Source of the DNA: an uncultured Moraxellaceae bacterium
GTDB taxonomy: Bacteria > Pseudomonadota > Gammaproteobacteria > Pseudomonadales > Moraxellaceae
Assembly (NCBI GenBank): GCA_937928295.1
Contig: CALEYY010000087.1
Location: 1 to 6,149 of the forward strand
Direction of reading: 5' to 3'
DNA: 6,149 bases
The position numbers and the translations under genes were made by a program. The notes beneath the pieces are model-generated. The model was not told where the DNA came from. It did no database searches and worked only from the letters and a program-made list of their open reading frames with translations. This document shows, in pieces, positions 1 through 6,149 of the stretch (positions within the stretch are counted from its first letter, which is position 1; every line of letters starts with the position of its first letter).

Positions 1-111
1 GACGCTCGCCGGTTGCGCGCTGATGACGCCGGCACCTTCAGCATCGGCGCCCGCCAGTTCGCTGGCTGGCGCAGGCGGTGCGACGTGTGCCGTAGGTGCT
101 GTCGCCGGCAC
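1..111. other. Ala/Pro-rich coding fragment of uncertain strand
   Basis: Both strands are open here and neither gives a recognisable domain. On the - strand the reading continues in frame from the TPR piece at 112-369, but the text changes abruptly from a TPR helix to a Pro/Ala-rich string (VPATAPTAHVAPPAPAS). On the + strand, frame 2 begins T-L-A-G-C at positions 2-16 and continues ALMTPAPSASAPASS. That looks like a lipoprotein lipobox with its lipid-modified cysteine, followed by a typical low-complexity linker. If so, the signal-peptide core lies before the window edge. I cannot decide between the two readings. The segment is probably a separate piece of the mosaic that fills the first 725 bases. 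Confidence 0.3.
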
Positions 112-369
112 CATCGCCTCGGCGCGCCGCTCCAGCTTGGCCAGGGCGTTGCCCCTGTTGGAATGCACGACGGCGTTGTTCGGCGCGGCGGCCAGCGAAC
201 GGTCGAAAAAGGCCAGGGCGTTTTCCGGCTCGCCGAGCTCGGTCAGCAGGGCGCCCTTGAGCGCGCACGCGCCCGCGTCGCGCGGCGCCAGCGCCACGGC
301 CCGGGCGTAGGCCTTGACCGCGTCCGGGTGGCGCTCGGCGATGATGCTTGCGGCAAAGTGGTGTTGCCG
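112..369 (-). pseudogene. Tetratricopeptide-repeat (TPR) protein fragment
   Basis: Read on the - strand from 369 down, this piece encodes just over two consecutive TPR units. The first contains AERHPDAVKAYARAVALAPRD, in 20-residue terms AERHPDAVKAYARAVALAPR. The second contains LGEPENALAFFDRSLAAAP, and a third begins NRGNALAKLERRAEA. The usual TPR pattern of small residues in helix A, A-x-x-x-Y/F in helix B and a closing proline is clear. TPRs are protein-protein interaction scaffolds, and such units occur in many long multi-repeat proteins, so no specific function follows. There is no start codon or stop attributable to the gene. The repeat breaks off around 112, where helix B of the third unit should continue. 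Upstream it runs into an unrelated HD-protein start in another frame. Codons are strongly GC-ending, more so than in aroB. It is a fragment, not a working gene. Confidence 0.6.
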
Positions 370-404
370 AAGGAGCTGCTTGCCGTGCTGGTCGTGGCGG
401 TGTT

Positions 405-449
405 GGTCAGCTCGATGTAGCCGTGGATCGGGTCCCGGATGGGGCTCAT
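405..449 (-). pseudogene. N-terminal 15 residues of an HD-superfamily phosphohydrolase
   Basis: From an ATG at 449 on the - strand the reading is MSPIRDPIHGYIELT. The R-D-P-I/V-H-G-Y-I motif is the characteristic opening of the COG1078-type HD-domain phosphohydrolases, relatives of dNTP triphosphohydrolases. In that family it is followed by a short acidic segment and a D-T-x-E-F-Q-R-L-R motif. Here the text after residue 15 becomes Thr/Ser-rich with no HD-family resemblance, and the frame runs to a stop at 243. None of the metal-binding His/Asp residues of the HD fold is present. The start codon is preceded by an AT-rich stretch, as expected for a real gene start, but no clear Shine-Dalgarno sequence is seen. 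I interpret it as the first few codons of a gene joined to foreign sequence. Recognition rests on a short motif. Confidence 0.5.
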
Positions 450-482
450 ATGAGTTAAAATGACGTTGATAGTATATTTTTT
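450..482. other. AT-rich spacer upstream of the HD-protein start
   Basis: This short AT-rich stretch includes a run of seven T (477-483) and, on the - strand, a TATACT hexamer (476-471) that could be a -10 element for the HD gene. A matching -35 box is not visible at the right distance, because the sequence changes to GC-rich coding text. It appears to be the truncated 5' flank of the HD-protein gene. Confidence 0.3.
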
Positions 483-707
483 TACCTGCTCCCGGCCCTG
501 ATCGCGTCCAGCGCCGAGCTCTCGACCCTCAGCCGCGACATCCACCACCTGACCTCGTTGCTGCGCCAAGGCAACGTGCGCGCCGCGCAGGAGTACCGCG
601 AGCGGCTCGACGCGCTGCAGGAGACCGAGCGGATTCGCCAGGTCTTCGGCCGCTTCGTCACCCCGGAGGTGGCCGAGGCCGCGCTCACCGGCGAGGCGGA
701 GGCGGTG
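483..707 (+). pseudogene. Fragment of an adenylate/guanylate cyclase-like signalling protein (linker before the catalytic domain)
   Basis: The + strand frame shared with aroB reads YLLPALIASSAELSTLSRDI, then a charged helical segment rich in Glu, Arg and Gln, then RIRQVFGRFVTPEVAEAAL (645-677 covers F-G-R-F-V-T-P-E-V-A-E). The F-G-R-[YF]-V-[ST]-P-E-V-A motif commonly sits immediately before the class III nucleotide cyclase catalytic domain in membrane-bound bacterial cyclases, and the helix before it fits the signalling coiled coil. The catalytic domain itself, which would start V-T-V-L-F-[AS]-D a little further on, is missing: the text turns into AroB at about 726. There is no proper start; an in-frame stop lies at 456 and the first ATG (558) is mid-helix. 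Codons are strongly GC-ending compared with aroB. It appears to be an internal fragment lacking both ends. Confidence 0.5.
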
Positions 708-725
708 ACCAAACACGCGGCCACA

Positions 726-1841
726 TTGAAACCCGGCGATGTCGCGCTGGGCGACCGCAGCTACCCGATTCACATTGGCGAGGGCGTGCTGACTCGTGCG
801 GACTACCTGCTGCCGCATATTCGCGGCAAGCAGGTGCTGCTGGTGAGCAATGTCACGGTGGCCCCGCTGTATGCGCAGAGCTTGCGCCAGAGTCTGGCGG
901 CGGCAGGTCTGACGGTGGCCGAGGTGATCTTGCCGGATGGCGAGCAGTTCAAGGACTGGCAGCATCTCAACCTGATTTTCGATGGCCTGCTGCAGGCGCG
1001 CTTCAGCCGTAAAGTGACCTTGATTGCGCTCGGCGGCGGTGTGGTTGGCGACATGACCGGTTTTGCGGCGGCCTGCTATCAGCGTGGCGTCGACTTCATC
1101 CAGGTGCCAACGACCTTGCTGTCTCAGGTTGATTCGTCAGTCGGCGGCAAGACCGGCATCAATCACCCGCTGGGCAAGAACATGATCGGTGCCTTCCAGC
1201 AGCCGCGCGTGGTGCTGGCGGATACCGCTGTGCTGCGTACGCTGCCGATTCGCGAGTTGTCGGCGGGGCTGGCGGAAGTCATCAATTACGGGCTGATTCG
1301 CGACCTTGATTTTCTGTGCTGGCTGGAAACGCACATGGATGGCCTGATGGCGCGCGATCCGGCGTTGCTGGCAGAAGCTATCGAGCGCTCCTGCCGCAAC
1401 AAGGCCGAGGTCGTCGCGGCTGATGAATTCGAGCAGAATGACATTCGTGCGCTGCTGAACCTGGGGCATACCTTCGGTCACGCCATCGAGACCGGCATGG
1501 GCTACGGCGAGTGGCTGCATGGCGAGGCGGTGGGCACCGGTATGTTGCTGGCGGCGGATTTGTCGTGCCGTGAAGGCTGGCTGACCTCGGAGGATGTGGC
1601 GCGGATTAAGCGTCTGCTGGAGCGAGCCGGGCTGCCTGTGGCGGCTCCGGCGGGCATGACTCCCGACATCTTCATGCAGCACATGGCGGTGGATAAAAAG
1701 AATGTGGATGGCCGCTTGCGTCTGGTGCTGCTCAGGCAGCTTGGTGATGCCATTGTCACCGATCAGGCTGCTGCCGAGAATTTACAGGCCACTTTGGTGG
1801 CGGGTTGCGCGAGCGAACTGATGGCAGGAGTATCTACATGA
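726..1841 (+). CDS. aroB: 3-dehydroquinate synthase
   Basis: AroB is the cytosolic second enzyme of the shikimate pathway. It converts DAHP to 3-dehydroquinate using NAD+ and a divalent metal. The TTG at 726 is taken as start because it falls exactly where family members begin (x-K-x-x-x-V-x-L-G-x-R-S-Y-P-I) and gives 371 residues, near the usual 360-370. The alternative ATG at 558 would add 56 residues of cyclase-like text. No good ribosome binding site precedes the TTG, so the true start may have been lost at a junction. Visible features are the NAD-binding GGGVVGD (103-109), DSSVGGKTGIN (136-146), N152, metal ligands E184, H248 and H265, substrate-site K226, R241, N245 and H252, and the DKK near the C-terminus (323-325). 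Oddities: the lysine expected at 187 (E-V-I-K) is Asn, and the DE-x-E loop has one extra residue. The stop overlaps the next gene by 4 bp. aroK, normally upstream, is absent. Confidence 0.95.
   Translation: MKPGDVALGDRSYPIHIGEGVLTRADYLLPHIRGKQVLLVSNVTVAPLYAQSLRQSLAAAGLTVAEVILPDGEQFKDWQHLNLIFDGLLQARFSRKVTLIALGGGVVGDMTGFAAACYQRGVDFIQVPTTLLSQVDSSVGGKTGINHPLGKNMIGAFQQPRVVLADTAVLRTLPIRELSAGLAEVINYGLIRDLDFLCWLETHMDGLMARDPALLAEAIERSCRNKAEVVAADEFEQNDIRALLNLGHTFGHAIETGMGYGEWLHGEAVGTGMLLAADLSCREGWLTSEDVARIKRLLERAGLPVAAPAGMTPDIFMQHMAVDKKNVDGRLRLVLLRQLGDAIVTDQAAAENLQATLVAGCASELMAGVST
1826..1830 (+). promoter_or_regulatory. Ribosome binding site deciding the SPOR-protein start
   Basis: AGGAG lies 7 bases before the ATG at 1838, inside the end of aroB. 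It selects that ATG over an in-frame ATG at 1805, which has no comparable site and would extend the overlap with aroB. Confidence 0.8.
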
Positions 1842-2545
1842 TAACGGCGAAATCGCAGCAACGACTGGGCAATGCGCTGCTGCTGGCGTTTGTGGCGGGC
1901 GTGGTGGGCTTATGGCTGAGCGCGCCGGTGAAGGCCTTGTTTGCCGAGCATGTGCTGGCCAATGTTGGCTATGGCGAGGCTGGTTTCAGCGATAGCTTCG
2001 GTGCCTTGCCCGTGTTGGTGAAAGACAATGGCGGTGCCCAGCCGGTGCCTATCGAAGCTGCCGCTCCTCAGCGCATCGCCCAGTATCGCGACAAGGATTG
2101 GCTGCTGACGCAGGACGCGACCTCCTACACCTTGCAGGTCGCCGTATTCGCCGACGAACGCCGGATCGGCGACCTGCTCTCGGCGCGCAGTGACAAAGAC
2201 CAGTTCCATTATGTGGTGTTGCCGCTGGTGCCAACAGTGGATGCGCCAACACCCGGTCTGCGTTATCTGGTGACCTATGGCCAGTTCGCGACACGCCAGC
2301 AGGCTGACGAAGTCGCGGCTGCGCTGGAGGGTTTGCCATCGATGCCGCTGCCCCGAGCCTGGGCGCATATCCAGAACGAAGCATTGGCAGCGTTTGCAGC
2401 GCAGGCCGCTGCTGCGGCTCAGCCGGATGCTGCGGCGGCACCCGCAGCGCCGGATGGCAGCGCTAGCGGCGATGTATCGCGCGGTGATTTGATTCAGCTG
2501 CCAGTCAATCCGACTCCGGGGCCCATCCCTGTCGATACCTTGTAG
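1838..2545 (+). CDS. Single-pass inner-membrane protein with a periplasmic SPOR domain (short DamX-like)
   Basis: A protein of 235 residues. Its ATG overlaps the aroB stop (ATGA), which implies translational coupling and cotranscription with aroB. Residues 1-9 are polar and basic, and 10-35 contain one hydrophobic helix (LGNALLLAFVAGVVGLWL), giving a bitopic protein with its C-terminus in the periplasm. After a linker, residues about 95-180 fit a SPOR domain: Y-T-L-Q-V-A-V-F opens the first strand and R-Y-L-V-T-Y-G-Q-F-A-T-R-x-x-A-D opens the second half, followed by an L-P-x-P-W/R-A-W-A-H-I-Q-like end. SPOR domains bind glycan strands lacking stem peptides at division septa. Residues 182-206 are an Ala-rich low-complexity stretch, and the tail is Pro-rich. 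Pseudomonads and enterobacteria have a larger damX-type gene next to aroB; this protein has no AAA+ ATPase or long cytoplasmic region. A role in division is inferred from domain and position only. Confidence 0.8.
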   Translation: MITAKSQQRLGNALLLAFVAGVVGLWLSAPVKALFAEHVLANVGYGEAGFSDSFGALPVLVKDNGGAQPVPIEAAAPQRIAQYRDKDWLLTQDATSYTLQVAVFADERRIGDLLSARSDKDQFHYVVLPLVPTVDAPTPGLRYLVTYGQFATRQQADEVAAALEGLPSMPLPRAWAHIQNEALAAFAAQAAAAAQPDAAAAPAAPDGSASGDVSRGDLIQLPVNPTPGPIPVDTL

Positions 2546-2641
2546 GGTCGGCAAGGCTGGGAGCTGGCCTGAAACTTGCTCCATCCGTGAGGGTAAAACG
2601 GCATATTTCATGAAATGAGGCCGCCATTAGGCCGGCATGAA
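2546..2641 (+). other. Intergenic region after the SPOR gene, no clear terminator
   Basis: A bulged inverted repeat at 2620-2636 (GCCGCC-ATTA-GGCCGGC, six pairs with one bulged C) follows the SPOR gene, but no T-run comes after it, so it is not a convincing intrinsic terminator. Readthrough from aroB into gltB is therefore possible. No open reading frame with a credible start is seen. Confidence 0.4.
2605..2616. repeat. 12-bp perfect palindrome, possible operator
   Basis: ATTTCATGAAAT is a perfect palindrome. It lies 25 bases upstream of the proposed -35 box of gltB, a position suited to an activator or repressor dimer. It does not match a regulator site I can name with confidence. Function is inferred from symmetry and location alone. 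Confidence 0.3.
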
Positions 2642-2670
2642 TTGAGTGAAATCGCCTTTTCACCTACTAT
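2642..2670 (+). promoter_or_regulatory. Candidate sigma-70 promoter for gltB
   Basis: TTGAGT (2642-2647) and TACTAT (2665-2670) are separated by exactly 17 bases. Each hexamer matches the consensus at four of six positions. The region is more AT-rich than its surroundings and nothing comparable lies nearer the gene. Transcription would begin near 2677, leaving a leader of roughly 73 bases. Confidence 0.55.
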
Positions 2671-2712
2671 ACGCGTCCAATTTTGCGCCCAGCGCGGTTT
2701 TTGCCTGCGCGT
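2671..2712 (+). promoter_or_regulatory. Possible structured leader in the gltB 5' region
   Basis: ACGCG (2671-2675) can pair with CGCGT (2708-2712). Between them a short GCGC/GCGC stem (2685-2688 with 2692-2695) is followed shortly by five T (2698-2702). The arrangement vaguely resembles a weak terminator or attenuator, but the stems are only 4-5 bp and the outer left arm lies at or before the predicted transcript start. Low confidence. Confidence 0.2.
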
Positions 2713-2737
2713 AAGAATTCTTAAACCTTTGTTTTCC

Positions 2738-2741
2738 AAGG
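2738..2741 (+). promoter_or_regulatory. Ribosome binding site of gltB
   Basis: AAGG with an 8-base spacer to the ATG at 2750. It supports this start, which gives a 20-residue propeptide before the catalytic cysteine. Confidence 0.65.
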
Positions 2742-2749
2742 TATAACTG

Positions 2750-6149
<3,400 letters not shown>

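Noticed and set aside
121..128. GGCGCGCC palindrome (rare-cutter restriction site) as a cloning scar
   Set aside because: It falls within the R-R-A-E-A codons of the TPR reading, which run smoothly through it, so in GC-rich DNA it is most likely coincidental.
558..725. Natural cyclase-linker/AroB fusion protein starting at ATG 558
   Set aside because: The ATG is in the middle of a coiled-coil helix with no ribosome binding site, the linker lacks its own catalytic domain, and the AroB family start aligns at 726. It is better explained by a junction.
243..965. Long - strand reading frame of 240 codons crossing the cyclase piece and the start of aroB
   Set aside because: Upstream of the internal ATG at 449 it is the antisense shadow of aroB and the cyclase fragment, with Arg/Gln/His-rich text and no domain. 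Only its 15 residues at 405-449 resemble a real protein.
2620..2636. Intrinsic terminator after the SPOR gene
   Set aside because: The stem is bulged and short, and is followed by GC/AT mixed sequence with no T-run.

Overview
The window suggests a GC-rich gammaproteobacterium related to, but probably not within, Pseudomonas. Two things support this. The glutamate synthase protein resembles pseudomonad GltB closely along its whole visible length. The order aroB, SPOR-domain gene, gltB also matches the pseudomonad pil-aroK-aroB-(damX-like)-gltB-gltD neighbourhood. This placement rests on remembered family sequences, not on a search.

Positions 726-6149 are ordinary and well ordered, all on the + strand. 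First comes aroB (3-dehydroquinate synthase, TTG start inferred at 726). It overlaps by 4 bp (ATGA) a gene for a small single-pass membrane protein with a SPOR domain (1838-2545). A 204-bp intergenic region follows. It holds a 12-bp perfect palindrome, a good sigma-70-type promoter, a short structured leader and a ribosome binding site. Then comes gltB, the large subunit of NADPH-dependent glutamate synthase, cut by the window edge after 1133 codons. aroB feeds aromatic amino acid synthesis, gltB is the central ammonium-assimilation enzyme, and the SPOR protein probably binds septal peptidoglycan.

Positions 1-725 are not ordinary. They are a patchwork of short, mutually unrelated coding pieces, none a complete gene: an Ala/Pro-rich piece (1-111), a tetratricopeptide-repeat piece on the - strand (112-369), the first 15 residues of an HD-type phosphohydrolase on the - strand (405-449), an AT-rich spacer (450-482), and a + strand piece resembling the linker just before an adenylate cyclase catalytic domain (483-707). 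The last piece reads in frame into aroB, where aroK would be expected. The simplest reading is a chimeric contig end or ligated fragments from other, GC-richer DNA; genuine gene debris is less likely.

No CRISPR array, RNA gene, insertion sequence or convincing new system is visible. The most interesting biological detail is in AroB. Of the active-site residues I could map from the Aspergillus structure, one is changed: the lysine of the E-V-I-K motif is asparagine.
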